Positions 19,522-28,777 of a stretch of DNA of 64,000 bases are shown one piece after another (the stretch's first letter is position 1; each line of letters opens with the position of its first letter). The DNA is from Flavobacteriales bacterium (GTDB lineage: Bacteria > Bacteroidota > Bacteroidia > Flavobacteriales_F > PHOS-HE28). The notes below the pieces were generated by a model, which ran no database searches, was not told where the DNA came from, and was given only the letters and a program-made list of their open reading frames with translations. The DNA lies in contig JADIYA010000007.1 of NCBI GenBank assembly GCA_016705545.1, forward strand, positions 186,001 through 250,000, written 5' to 3'. Made by a program: the position numbers and the translations under genes.

Positions 19522-21132
19522 TCATCCGTGCTCGGTGAGCTGCTCCTGCAAGGTCGGTCCTGCATGCCCTGGTTTGCGCGGAACAAGGCTCATGGCATAT
19601 TCCGCCAGCGCCGTGATGGTCAGGCTCGGGTTCACGCCCAGGTTCGCGGGGATGATCGAGCCATCCAGGATCCGTAGTTCGGGATAGCCGAAGGCCTCGA
19701 AACGGTCATTCACCACACCCTCAACGGCATCGGCACCCATGGGACAACCACCGAGGATGTGCGCCGTGCTGCTCATGTCGAGCAGTACTTCGGGCAATGC
19801 GTTCATGGCCGTGCCGCCGGTCTTCGCCGCGTATCGGTGCATCACCTCCTGTCCCACGCCGATGAAAGCGGGAATGCGCTTGCCACCATCGCGCGCAACG
19901 CTCAGCCTGCCGCCGAAGAGTCCGCGCTTCCACCGCACGCGCACGGCATTGTCCAGGCTCTGCATCACCAATAAGATGATGCTGTGCCTGCCAAAATCGC
20001 GGCGGAGCACTTGGAACGCCTTGCGCGGCTGCGCAATCGTGTTCCAAAGCGATTTCGCCACGCGCAGCAATGGCGGACCTTCACCTGCTGCCATCACCGC
20101 GAGCAGGCCCATGGCACCGGAGCCGTCGCCGTACTTCACCAGTTCGATGTGCGTGTGCGCATCGGGCTCGAACACGCGACTGATGGCCACGCCGTGGTTG
20201 ACCTTATCCGGGATGCCGCTGATGCCGCAGAGCGATTCGCTATTGGTGCGCACCGTGGTACCGAGCCGATCGGACAGCTTGGGCAAGGTGCGCAGATCGT
20301 GTTTCTGCCGAAGGAGCAGCTTCAATGTGCCCATCACGCCCGCGCTCACCACAAGACCTTTTGATCGGAACACGCGCTCCTTGCGTCTGAAAAAGGCCGT
20401 TGTGCTGCGCACATGCACATGGTACGATCCGTCCCTGTGCTCGATACGCGTGACCTCGGTCTCGGCCTCGATGCGCGCGCCGAATCGCTCCGCGAACCAG
20501 AGGTAGTTCTTGTCGAGCGTGTTCTTGGCGTTGAAACGGCAGCCCACCATGCAGTTGGCGCAGGCCGTGCATCCGGTGCGTTCTGGTCCAAGGCCGTTGA
20601 AGTACGGGTCGGTCGGGGTCTTCGCATCGCCGAGGTACACGCCCACATGATCCACGGGCTTGTAGGTATCGGTCTTGCCCATGTCGCGCGCGATCTCCGC
20701 CAGCACACGGTCCTCAGGACCTTCCTGCGCGTAACGCGTACTGCCCAGCATGAAGCGGGCGGTGGCGTAGTGCGGAGCCAGGCGCTGCTTCCAATCGCCA
20801 AGGCGCGACCACGCGGGATGGCTGAAGAAGGCATCGCTGGGCATCATGTGCGTGTTGGCGTAGATGAGGCTTCCACCGCCCACACCCGCACCACTGAGCA
20901 CCATGATCCGATTGAGCAACTCGATCTGCTGCGGACCGAAGCAGCGCAGCAGCGGTGCCCACAGGAACTTGCGGACGTTCCAATTGGTGCGCGGGAAATC
21001 CTTCGCCTCCCAGCGCTTGCCCTTCTCCAGCACGAGCACGCTGTAGCCCTTCTCCGCCAGCCGCATCGCGCTAACACTGCCACCGAAGCCTGAGCCGATG
21101 ACGATGTGATCGAGGATGTCGTTGGTGGGCAT
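19522..21132 (-). CDS. GMC-family FAD oxidoreductase with four-Cys motif
   Basis: A 536-aa flavoenzyme, probably oxidising an alcohol or sterol-like substrate. It has the N-terminal FAD motif VIGSGFGGSVSA, VLEKGKRW at the end of beta-2, and the GMC signature GAGVGGGSLIYAN. The C-terminal active-site region is AHILGGCPMGAD and ILDGSIIPANLGVNPSLTI; the overall layout is closest to cholesterol-oxidase-like GMC proteins. A cluster C-x2-C-x2-C-x3-C occurs in GCTACANCMVGCRFNAKNT at about residue 185, a pattern seen in part of this family and possibly a metal or Fe-S site. No signal peptide is seen. It has its own promoter-like box 4 nt upstream and no obvious operon partner. Confidence 0.87.
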   Translation of the reverse strand: MPTNDILDHIVIGSGFGGSVSAMRLAEKGYSVLVLEKGKRWEAKDFPRTNWNVRKFLWAPLLRCFGPQQIELLNRIMVLSGAGVGGGSLIYANTHMMPSDAFFSHPAWSRLGDWKQRLAPHYATARFMLGSTRYAQEGPEDRVLAEIARDMGKTDTYKPVDHVGVYLGDAKTPTDPYFNGLGPERTGCTACANCMVGCRFNAKNTLDKNYLWFAERFGARIEAETEVTRIEHRDGSYHVHVRSTTAFFRRKERVFRSKGLVVSAGVMGTLKLLLRQKHDLRTLPKLSDRLGTTVRTNSESLCGISGIPDKVNHGVAISRVFEPDAHTHIELVKYGDGSGAMGLLAVMAAGEGPPLLRVAKSLWNTIAQPRKAFQVLRRDFGRHSIILLVMQSLDNAVRVRWKRGLFGGRLSVARDGGKRIPAFIGVGQEVMHRYAAKTGGTAMNALPEVLLDMSSTAHILGGCPMGADAVEGVVNDRFEAFGYPELRILDGSIIPANLGVNPSLTITALAEYAMSLVPRKPGHAGPTLQEQLTEHG

Positions 21133-21136
21133 GCAC

Positions 21137-21144
21137 CAAAGCTA
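21137..21144 (-). promoter_or_regulatory. -7 box of the GMC oxidoreductase (TAGCTTTG)
   Basis: On the minus strand TAGCTTTG matches TAnnTTTG exactly. It is separated from ATG 21132 by four bases (gtgc), implying a leaderless or almost leaderless message. Confidence 0.5.
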
Positions 21145-21167
21145 CCGGTAGGCCAGAAAGCCTAGCG

Positions 21168-21203
21168 CTCTAGAACTGGAAGTAAATGAAGGGCACCATC
21201 TCC
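21168..21203. repeat. 36-bp direct repeat, left copy
   Basis: The 36 bases from ctctagaactgg to caccatctcc are identical to 22767-22802. On the minus strand this is the last ten codons plus stop of the MBOAT gene (EMVPFIYFQF). This copy is detached from any gene and sits in the spacer between the GMC gene and the PKD-protein gene. The rest of the spacer (21204-21346) shows no gene; it is visibly AT-richer than its surroundings. Confidence 0.95.
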
Positions 21204-21346
21204 TCATTCTGGTTCGGACAGACCTATGAACACCGCCGCTCCGTCGGGCCAATCAATCTACGGATAGTGCATATTACAGTATTACATTGCATGTGGCTTA
21301 TTTAGATGGCATCACGAGCTGCACCTCAGCGAATCAACCTGAAGCG

Positions 21347-22765
21347 ATGAAAACGCGCACCATTCTCACCTTGCTCAGCGCTTTTGCTGGCCTGCTTGTC
21401 CGAGGCCAATGCAGCGCCGACTTCAGCCACGTTTCGAATTGGGACACCCTTGCGTTCACCAATCTCTCCTCGGTATCGAACGCGCGCTACTATTGGAACT
21501 TCGGCGATGGCTCCACGTCGTATGAGGCGGACCCAGAGCATGTCTTCATTGAGGCGGGTACCTTCCAAGTCACGTTGCATGCACTAGATACCCTAAGCCT
21601 CTGTCATAGCTATCACCAAACATGGATCTCCGTTTCCCGGCCACCAGATTCGAGCTGCGAGCCGTACATGACCGATTCACAGTTCACGTACAACAACACG
21701 GACTATGTCGAGATCTTCGACCAGGCCACCGGGTGCACTGGCATGATGCGACACATTGATTGCATGGGCGCGCAGAACTTCTCGCCAGGAAATTGGTTCA
21801 ACCTAAGTAGCTGGAACAATGCGCTCACCATGGCGCGTTTGCGATACACCAGCAACGACTCTATCAATGGACTCGTGTTCCGCCGGGCCTATTACCGCAC
21901 CATTCCGTACAATCAAACACCCGCTACCAGCTACGACACCTGCTCAGCCGACTTCGAGTATCTGATAGACTATCAGCCGAATGGCGCAGTGGTCACCTTC
22001 AAGCCGCTGGGATCCCCCAACGCCGATACCGTATGGGTAACGGGCTTCGGCAATCCGATTCCGCTGGTTGGCCAGACTTCAACCTTCACCTTCCCCTATA
22101 CCGGGGGAAATCTGGGTAAATGGCAGAACGTGTGGCGTCGGAACTATGATCCGGCTTACGGATGCCAGAGCCGGCAAGCGCACACCTTGATTATTAGGAA
22201 CCCTTACTACATAGCCCCACCAACCTGCCATATCGGCGATCAGCCGCAGGATTTAATGGTCCAGCAGAATGGATCGGCACAGTTCATCATAACTACTGAC
22301 GCTGGCTCGATCAAGCAATGGCAGCAAAACGCCGGTCTTGGATGGCAGAACCTCTTCAACGCAGGTCCTTATTCCGGAGTGAACACTGATACGCTCACGG
22401 TGGCCAATTGCCAGAATTGGTGGAGCAACTACCTCTACCGCTGCGTGGTAACAGCACCTGGCAGCAGTTGCCATAACACAAGCACGGTGGCTGTGCTGAG
22501 CGTGACCGTAGGCCTGGAGGAACTGGAGCAAACTGGAATATCCGCCTTCCCGAATCCGGTGCAAGACAATTTATTCCTGCGATTCTCCGATGCCGGTGGT
22601 TCCGCGCGTATCACGATCATCGACACGCTCGGCAAGGAAGTCCGCAATTCAACTCAAACGGGGAGCACGGCGACAATCGACTTGAGCGACCTCAGCCAAG
22701 GGTTGTATATCATCGCGGCGAGGACCGGCAATCGGCTGTTCCAAGGCCGCATCGTGAAACAATGA
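21347..22765 (+). CDS. PKD-domain T9SS-secreted protein between direct repeats
   Basis: A 472-aa secreted protein. Start ATG 21347 precedes the signal peptide KTRTILTLLSAFAGLLVRGQ; the open frame extends 20 codons upstream without one. The N-terminal domain is PKD-like (YYWNFGDGSTSYEADPEHVF). The middle (~residues 100-300) is unrecognised; it is followed by an Ig-like stretch (QNGSAQFIITTDAGSIKQW) and a T9SS type A tail (SAFPNPVQDNLFLRF). Base composition is lower in GC than the flanking genes. The gene lies between two 36-bp direct copies of the 3' end of the neighbouring MBOAT gene, which suggests arrival by insertion or duplication at that site. Function unknown, probably cell-surface. Confidence 0.82.
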   Translation: MKTRTILTLLSAFAGLLVRGQCSADFSHVSNWDTLAFTNLSSVSNARYYWNFGDGSTSYEADPEHVFIEAGTFQVTLHALDTLSLCHSYHQTWISVSRPPDSSCEPYMTDSQFTYNNTDYVEIFDQATGCTGMMRHIDCMGAQNFSPGNWFNLSSWNNALTMARLRYTSNDSINGLVFRRAYYRTIPYNQTPATSYDTCSADFEYLIDYQPNGAVVTFKPLGSPNADTVWVTGFGNPIPLVGQTSTFTFPYTGGNLGKWQNVWRRNYDPAYGCQSRQAHTLIIRNPYYIAPPTCHIGDQPQDLMVQQNGSAQFIITTDAGSIKQWQQNAGLGWQNLFNAGPYSGVNTDTLTVANCQNWWSNYLYRCVVTAPGSSCHNTSTVAVLSVTVGLEELEQTGISAFPNPVQDNLFLRFSDAGGSARITIIDTLGKEVRNSTQTGSTATIDLSDLSQGLYIIAARTGNRLFQGRIVKQ

Positions 22766-22766
22766 C

Positions 22767-22802
22767 CTCTAGAACTGGAAGTAAATGAAGGGCACCATCT
22801 CC
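22767..22802. repeat. 36-bp direct repeat, right copy (3' end of MBOAT gene)
   Basis: Identical to 21168-21203 and in the same orientation, 1599 bp apart. This copy is the true 3' end of the MBOAT coding sequence. It starts 2 nt after the PKD-protein stop codon. Confidence 0.95.
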
Positions 22803-24436
22803 GCTGTCACAGTCTGGTAGATGAGCGCCACCGTGGCGGCGCAGGCCAGTGCCATGGCCCAGAGCGGAAGCGATGCGAAGCCCTCGCGGTAGCGCTGCTT
22901 GATGGATTCCGGCAGCCAATGCACCACGAGGCCGATGAGCATCAGCATGAACACACTCTTGAATGCGACGAGCACATCGAGCATGTGCCTTGTACCGAAA
23001 TCACCGGTGAGTTGATGCAGGAAGGCGTCGGCGGTCTCCAGATCGGGGCTTCTGAACCAGATGCGTGTGAAGGAGATGAAGGCGAAGGTGAGCGCCACCT
23101 TCCAGGCATGCGCGAGCCAGTGCGGGCTCTTCTCCCAGGGACTGATCCGCTTCCACTGCTTGTACACCAGCAGGCCGATCCCGTTGAGGCCGCCCCAGAT
23201 CACGAACATCCAACTGGCACCATGCCACAGACCGCCGATGAGCATGGTGATCATCAGGTTGCTGTTGGTGGTGATCGCTATCTGCAAGCCGGGCCAGAAG
23301 CGCGTGAGCACAGCGAACAGCGCAACCGCACTGAGGTAGACCACCGGCAACCACCACCACCCGGTGAGCAGCACGAGCGCCGCGCCGATCACGCTGAGCA
23401 TGATCCACGAGAAGAGCGACCCCCCGCGATTGCCACCCATGGGGATGTAGAGGTAATCGCGCAGCCAGGTGCTGAGGCTCATGTGCCAGCGCTTCCAGAA
23501 TTCGGCCACGTTGCGCGCCTTGTACGGGCTGTTGAAATTCATGGTGAGCCGGAAGCCCATGAGCAGCGCGACGCCGATGGCGATGTCGGTGTAGCCGCTG
23601 AAGTCGGCGTAGACCTGCAACGAGTAGCCGCCGAGCGCCATCAGGTTCTCGAAGCCGGTGAATCGGAGGGGATCGGCGAAGACGCGATCGATGAAGTTCA
23701 CGGCGATGTAGTCGCCCACCACCATCTTCTTCACGAGGCCATTGAGGATCCAGAAGACAGCGATCCCGAACTCGGCGCGTGCGAGCGCGAAGGGCTTGGT
23801 GATCTGCGGGATGAACTCGCTGGCGCGCACGATGGGGCCAGCCACCAGTTGCGGGAAGAAACTCACGTAGAAGCCGAAATCGAACAGGTTGCGAACGGGC
23901 TTAAGGTCGCCCCGGTACACATCGATCGCGTAGCTCATGCACTGGAAGGTGTAGAAGCTGACGCCCACGGGCAGGAGCACTTTGTTCTCCACGAAATGCG
24001 CATCCCACGCGAGGTTGGCCCAGCGCGCGAAGAAGTTCACCGGCTGGAACGCAGTGCCTGCGATGGCATTGATGTTCTCGACCACGAAGTGCGCGTACTT
24101 GAAAAAGAGCAGCACGCTCAGGTTGAGGGTGATGCTGACCGCGAGCAGCACGCGCTTGCGCAGGCGATCGTCCGTAGCACCGCTGGCACGGCCGATCACG
24201 AAATCCATGACGATGCTGAAGAGCAACAGGCCCACGAAGAGCCCGCTGGTCTTGTAGTAGAAGAAGAGGCTCACGGCGAATAGCCAGCCGCTGCGAACCA
24301 GCGGACGCCGGTGCACCAGCGAATACCCGGCGAGCACCACGGCGAAGAAGCCCCAGAAGAAGAACCGCGTGAAGATCACCGGCGACTGCGCGTCGTACGC
24401 CAGGATCGAGGTCCAGTCGAAGGCGAGCGTGGTCAT
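22769..24436 (-). CDS. MBOAT-family O-acyltransferase (AlgI/PatA-like)
   Basis: A 555-aa polytopic inner-membrane protein that should move acyl groups, typically acetyl, across the membrane for O-acylation of an extracytoplasmic polymer. About ten hydrophobic segments span the chain. The family signature VSFYTFQCMSYAIDVYRG and FVSFFPQLVAGPIVR-type region (VSFFPQLVAGPIVRASEF) are present. ADFSGYTDIAIG and RWHMSLSTWLRDYLYIPMGG follow, and the invariant catalytic His405 lies in GGLWHGASWMFVIWG. Two SGNH hydrolase-like genes lie directly upstream, the usual AlgI/AlgJ-AlgX or PatA/PatB pairing. The acceptor (peptidoglycan, exopolysaccharide) cannot be decided from this gene alone; the transglycosylase-like gene in the operon favours peptidoglycan. 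Confidence 0.92.
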   Translation of the reverse strand: MTTLAFDWTSILAYDAQSPVIFTRFFFWGFFAVVLAGYSLVHRRPLVRSGWLFAVSLFFYYKTSGLFVGLLLFSIVMDFVIGRASGATDDRLRKRVLLAVSITLNLSVLLFFKYAHFVVENINAIAGTAFQPVNFFARWANLAWDAHFVENKVLLPVGVSFYTFQCMSYAIDVYRGDLKPVRNLFDFGFYVSFFPQLVAGPIVRASEFIPQITKPFALARAEFGIAVFWILNGLVKKMVVGDYIAVNFIDRVFADPLRFTGFENLMALGGYSLQVYADFSGYTDIAIGVALLMGFRLTMNFNSPYKARNVAEFWKRWHMSLSTWLRDYLYIPMGGNRGGSLFSWIMLSVIGAALVLLTGWWWLPVVYLSAVALFAVLTRFWPGLQIAITTNSNLMITMLIGGLWHGASWMFVIWGGLNGIGLLVYKQWKRISPWEKSPHWLAHAWKVALTFAFISFTRIWFRSPDLETADAFLHQLTGDFGTRHMLDVLVAFKSVFMLMLIGLVVHWLPESIKQRYREGFASLPLWAMALACAATVALIYQTVTAEMVPFIYFQF

Positions 24437-24494
24437 GCCGGTGCGTAGCGTCGCTTGAATGCGATCCGGTAGCTCATAGCAGAACTTTCACGGG

Positions 24495-25742
24495 TCATGG
24501 GGCCGTGCGCTTGAGGTGCTCCCCGTACTTCTCGATCATCGCACCGAACAGCAGGTCGCCCAGCAGTTCGTAGCCCGCGCGGTTCAGGTGAACACGGTCG
24601 GCTTTGGCCATGCCCGCCTTCTCCCAGCGCCTGATGCTGGCCTCTCCGCCCATCACGCCCCAGCTGTCCCAGACACCCACGCCTTCATTGGCGCTGAGGC
24701 GCAGCATGGCATCGCGCACCGCACCCGCGTTCTTGTTCACGAAGCGCCGCTTCATGTAGCTGTCCGTGTTGGTGGTGAGCAGGATCGCGGCACCCGGTTC
24801 CGCGACGCGGATGCGGCGGATCAGCTCCCGGTAGTTGGCCTCATACCGCGCCGCGTTGAAGTCGGGATCATGCGCGTCGTTGATGCCGATGGAGAGGATG
24901 ACGAGGTCCGGTCCCAGGAGCAAGCTCCTCGCTGAAGCGCTGGCAGCGCAGCCAACTCGTGGTGCTCGCGCCATTCACGCCGAGGGCATGCAGCACCACA
25001 CCGGGGTCGTCGCCGTCGAGCACGATGCCGCGCAAGGTGAATTGCCGCTGCATGGAATCGGTACGCGCGATGCGCAGCTGCAGCGTGTCCACGTACCGGT
25101 CGTAAGTGAACTCGGTGAACCCGCCGGCTTCATCCACGCGACGAGCGATGCGCAGCGTGCTGTCCCGATCCCACGCGGTGACGGCGTAGCTGCTGTCCGG
25201 GCGATGCAGCACCCGCACGCGCCGGAAAGGATATCCCGCATGGATGTCTGTTCGGAAGCTCACCTTCAGCTCAGCGAGCGTGTCACGCGTGGTGGCGCTG
25301 ATTCCGCGATGCCGAGGATGCTGCTGTCGGCGCGCGTGACATTGCGCACGGCAGTCCACTTGCCGGTGTACTCCGGCCGGTACCACCATGGCGTGTTGCT
25401 CTTCGCCATGGCATAAGGGAAGACGAAGCCGCGTCCTGCGCGCATACCGGGCGACAATGTCTGCAAGCGGTGCCGCAACTGCATGCTCCATTGATCGGCC
25501 TGCACATGCGAACCGCCGATATGAGCAATGCTCATTCTCCCTTCACCCTCGAAGACCAGCTTGTCCAATTTGGCGTGAAAACGTGCCCACGCCGCGCTAT
25601 CGCCTTTGAAGATGATCCGGTTCGCAGCGGCGTTCACGAAGGGAAGCTCCTTCACGCGCACCGGATTGCCCTGCGAATGGGCCGATGATGCCAGCAACAT
25701 CGCCAGCAGTGCGATGAGGAGGCGGCTATTGCTGCGCGGCAT
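24495..25742 (-). CDS. SGNH hydrolase-like periplasmic acyltransferase partner no. 2 (two frameshifts)
   Basis: Secreted SGNH/GDSL-type protein expected to transfer or remove acyl groups together with the MBOAT protein. ATG 25742 begins a signal peptide (NSRLLIALLAMLLASSAHSQ). Block I is atypical, IAHIGGSHVQADQW, with GGS instead of GDS but the Ser kept. Block III is SIGINDAHD (G-x-N-D); the catalytic pair is ADRVHLNRAGY near the C terminus. The frame is broken near 25300 (passing from SSILGIAE to GISATTRDTL) and near 24925 (to LLLGPDLVILSIG). Joined, the parts give a normal ~410-residue protein, so I consider it intact. Its start overlaps the end of the preceding SGNH gene by 17 nt. Confidence 0.82.
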
Positions 25743-27202
25743 GATGATCGGCGTAGGCATCGATCAGAGCGGTGTAGAAGAGCTCGCCCACTTTGCGCGC
25801 GCCCAACGGGCTGAAATGCGTGTAGTCCTCGGCAGCGAGCGGCGGATCGGCCTGCACCCAGCTCACCATGCTGTTGCGGCCGCCCATGGCGTCGTACATG
25901 TCCCAGAACACCGCGCCTTGCGCGAGCGTGTTGGCCTTCATCGCGTCGCGCACGTCCTCGAGGTAGGGCCGCGTCACATAGTCTTCGCCTTCTTTGATGC
26001 TCATGTCGCTGGGGCCGATGACGACCACCGGAACACCGGGCGCCAGCTTGCGGAAGCGGCCGATCTGCGCGCCGAAGAAGCGGCCATACTGCTCCGCTTC
26101 CTCCTTGCTCTTCAGGCTGGGGCACGTTGCCGCCGTATTGGAGGATCAACCAGGAAGGACCGAGCTGTGCGTACATCGACGCTAATAGCCCCTTGGTCCT
26201 GCCGCTTGAATTCTAGCCCGCGGCGCCGCGTGCCGCGATGTTGTCCACAGCCACTCCATTGCGGCCATCGAGGGCGATACCGAAGACGTCGGGACTGTCT
26301 GTCCCTCGGAAGCGAAGGGTCAACTCCTTCGGCGGCGATTCGAGTCGCCATTCGCGCAGCAGCAGTTCGTTCGCGGGGGCGATGGTCTCACTCGTAAGCT
26401 CCACCCCATCGGCTTCCACCGTGATGGTCACAGGTGCGCGGTGCCAACCGAACCAGAGCTTGCACCGGCTCCACGCCTGCGCTTTCGCGTAGCACTTGCG
26501 GTCGGGCTTCAAGGTCACGAATGCCTCATGCACGATGGTGTCCGGCACGATGGTGTCGTTGAGGATAGGTGAGAATCGGGAGAATGCGGAGAGTGCGCCG
26601 AACCGATCGTGGCGCTGCTCTTTGGGCTTCTTGCCCATCACGCTGTACCGATTCCAATCGCCGCCGAGTACGCGCTCCACGCTGAAGTGCGGCACAATGT
26701 CCGCCACGGCAATGAGGCCCGGGCCGTTGCCTCCGAATTGCACTTGCAGTTTGTTCCGCACGTATGCCGTGATCCGATCGCCCTCGATCTGCGAATCACC
26801 GTAGTGCAGGATGCGGACCGGCTTCGCCTGCGCCGCAGCCGACTCCAGATCAGCGAAGAATGGCTGAAGCACCGACGCACCTTGCGCGGGGAAATGCAGC
26901 TTGATGCGCTCCTCCAATGGCGCTAGAGTGCTCGGGTCGAAGGCTGGCACCGATGCGGCCGAATCAGCGGGCACTTCCACGGTGATCGTGTCCAATGCCG
27001 CCTCTGTTGAATCCGTGGCCACCGCCAGGATATCACTGATGTCCACGCGCACCTGTTCCTCGGGAAAGAGAACGTCGCGCCAGCGCGGCATGCGTAACGT
27101 GAGCCCGCCGATGGATAGACCGTCCTGTGGGATCAGCTGCCCGATGAGCGTTAGCAAAGCCAGCACCGCGAGCAGGAAAACGAGCACGCGTGCCGGACTC
27201 AT
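25726..27202 (-). CDS. SGNH hydrolase-like membrane-anchored acyltransferase partner no. 1 (frameshifts)
   Basis: Starts at ATG 27202 (MSPARVLVFLLAVLALLTLIG), a membrane anchor or signal segment, overlapping the stop of the LysM gene by 4 nt (ATGA). Block I is classical, RILHYGDSQIEGDRITAYV. Block III is LILQYGGNV; the catalytic Asp/His pair is EDYTHFSPLGARKV near the C terminus. The frame is lost three times between 26220 and 26100: GAAG to GLEF at a G run; QDQG to LLASMYAQLG at a G run; GGNV to SLKSKEEAEQYG at a C run. Each is explained by one base in a homopolymer. The corrected protein is about 490 residues. It resembles the AlgX/PatB-like partners that accompany MBOAT proteins. Confidence 0.83.
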
Positions 27203-28683
27203 CGCTTGGTGGGGACTTTGATGCGCTGGCCAGGCCGGATGCCAGGGCCGATGCCGTTCACCCGCATGAGGCTGTCGGCATCGACGCCGGGATAACGCTT
27301 CGCGATGCCGTAGAGCGAATCGCCCTTCCGCACCGTGTACCACGTGAAGCGTTCTCCCGTTGAATGCGAAAGCGCATCACCGGCCTTCAGCGGCACCTGC
27401 GCCGTCGAGCCATCGGGTTTCGGCGAAGCATCGTTCACCGGTTCATCGGCATCGTCGTTCTTCTCCTGCTGCTTCTCGAAGCGCGCGCGCTGCGCAGGCG
27501 TCACCCAGATAACCAGTTCCTCGCCCACATCGATGTGATCGCTGCGCATGCGGTTCCAAGTCTTGATCTGCGACACCTTCACGTTGAAGCGCTGCGCGAT
27601 ACGGCCGAGGAAATCGCCGCTGCGCACGCGGTAGTAGATAGCCTCACGGCCGCTCGGCCCTTGTGCCACGGCATCGGTGCCGGGCTCGCTAGCGGTGCGT
27701 GCGCGTTCAATCAGCGCTAGCTGCACATGCGCAATGGAATCGGACAACGCCGTATAGCGGACGCCCTCGCCCTTGGGCACCAGCAGCGCATGGTAGGCGG
27801 GCACCTGCGCGCCGCAGAGCGTGGGATTGAGTGCACGTAATCGGGGCACCGGCAGGCCCAAGGCCACCGCCAGCGCATCGAAGCGCACGGGCTGCGGGGA
27901 TCGCAGGGTGTCTGCGGGCTCCATCGGTGTCACCATCATGGGCGCAATGCCGAGTTGGTCCTGGTGCAATGCGAGGTAGCTCATCGCCATCCATAAGGGC
28001 AGCGCATCGCGCACGCCTTCGGTCACATGCGGATAGAGCTCGCGCAGCTCCGGAGTCGCGCGTGTGCGTCCGATCGCGCGCTGCACGTTTGCCGGTCCGC
28101 AGGCGAAGGCCATGATCGTTCGGCTCCAGTCGCTGTAGTGCTGGAAGAGGTCCTTGAGGTAGCGTGCCGCGGCCATCGTGCACAGGCGTGGATCGCGGCG
28201 CTCGTCCACTTCACCGTTCACTCGCAGGCCGTAGCGCAGTGCCACTGGATAGGTGAGCATCCAGAGGCCAGCGCCGCCTTCCGGACCCTCGGCCAACGTG
28301 TTCATGCACGAGAGCGCGAGCGGTAGGCGCTTCAGCTCCTTCGGCAAGCCGTGCTGCACCAATTCGCCCTCGATGAGTGCATCGTACGCACGGGCAAGTC
28401 CGAGAGCAGCCCGCAGGTCGTCGCGGCGCGCCTCACCGAGCACGTCCACGTAGCGCGCTACGAGGCTGTCAGCGAAGACGGGCAAGCCGGGCTGTCCGGT
28501 GCGCAGCTTGGCGTACAGGTCGCGCATGTCCATGGCGCGTACCACGCCCGGCCCGTGCTGGCGACGGTCGGCTTCCTGTGCCGCTTGCACGGGCCACGTG
28601 GCGGCGAGGCTATCGAGCCGCCACAGTGGCTGCGCTGCTGCGCACGCAGTGGTGAGAACGGAGAGGAACGCGAAGGCGCGCAT
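27199..28683 (-). CDS. MltD-like transglycosylase-fold protein with two LysM domains, catalytic Glu apparently absent
   Basis: A 494-aa periplasmic protein. ATG 28683 begins a signal peptide (AFAFLSVLTTACAAAQ). Residues ~105-250 follow the MltD lysozyme-like fold: GLPKELKRLPLALSCMN, GGAGLWMLTYPVALRYGL, DERRDPRLCTMAAARYLKDL, WSRTIMAFACGPANV. In MltD the segment reads like LPLVESxxN, with Glu catalytic; here it is LPLALSCMN, with Leu at the Glu position, so lytic activity is doubtful. Two LysM modules follow (YYRVRSGDFLGRIAQRFNV and WYTVRKGDSLYGIAKRYPG), separated by an acidic linker. It is the first gene of the O-acylation operon and coupled to the next by an ATGA overlap. It may act as a peptidoglycan-binding scaffold. 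Confidence 0.85.
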   Translation of the reverse strand: MRAFAFLSVLTTACAAAQPLWRLDSLAATWPVQAAQEADRRQHGPGVVRAMDMRDLYAKLRTGQPGLPVFADSLVARYVDVLGEARRDDLRAALGLARAYDALIEGELVQHGLPKELKRLPLALSCMNTLAEGPEGGAGLWMLTYPVALRYGLRVNGEVDERRDPRLCTMAAARYLKDLFQHYSDWSRTIMAFACGPANVQRAIGRTRATPELRELYPHVTEGVRDALPLWMAMSYLALHQDQLGIAPMMVTPMEPADTLRSPQPVRFDALAVALGLPVPRLRALNPTLCGAQVPAYHALLVPKGEGVRYTALSDSIAHVQLALIERARTASEPGTDAVAQGPSGREAIYYRVRSGDFLGRIAQRFNVKVSQIKTWNRMRSDHIDVGEELVIWVTPAQRARFEKQQEKNDDADEPVNDASPKPDGSTAQVPLKAGDALSHSTGERFTWYTVRKGDSLYGIAKRYPGVDADSLMRVNGIGPGIRPGQRIKVPTKR

Positions 28684-28777
28684 GGGGGCGCGTAAAGCAA
28701 GAACCGCGCGCACCTTGGAACACGCGACGCAGCGTGGGCATTTTGCACGGATGGGTGTTGAGGGGGTGCAATGACCC

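Noticed and set aside
22919..24283. Plus-strand 454-aa open frame
   Set aside because: Antisense to the MBOAT gene; His/Glu-rich shadow composition.
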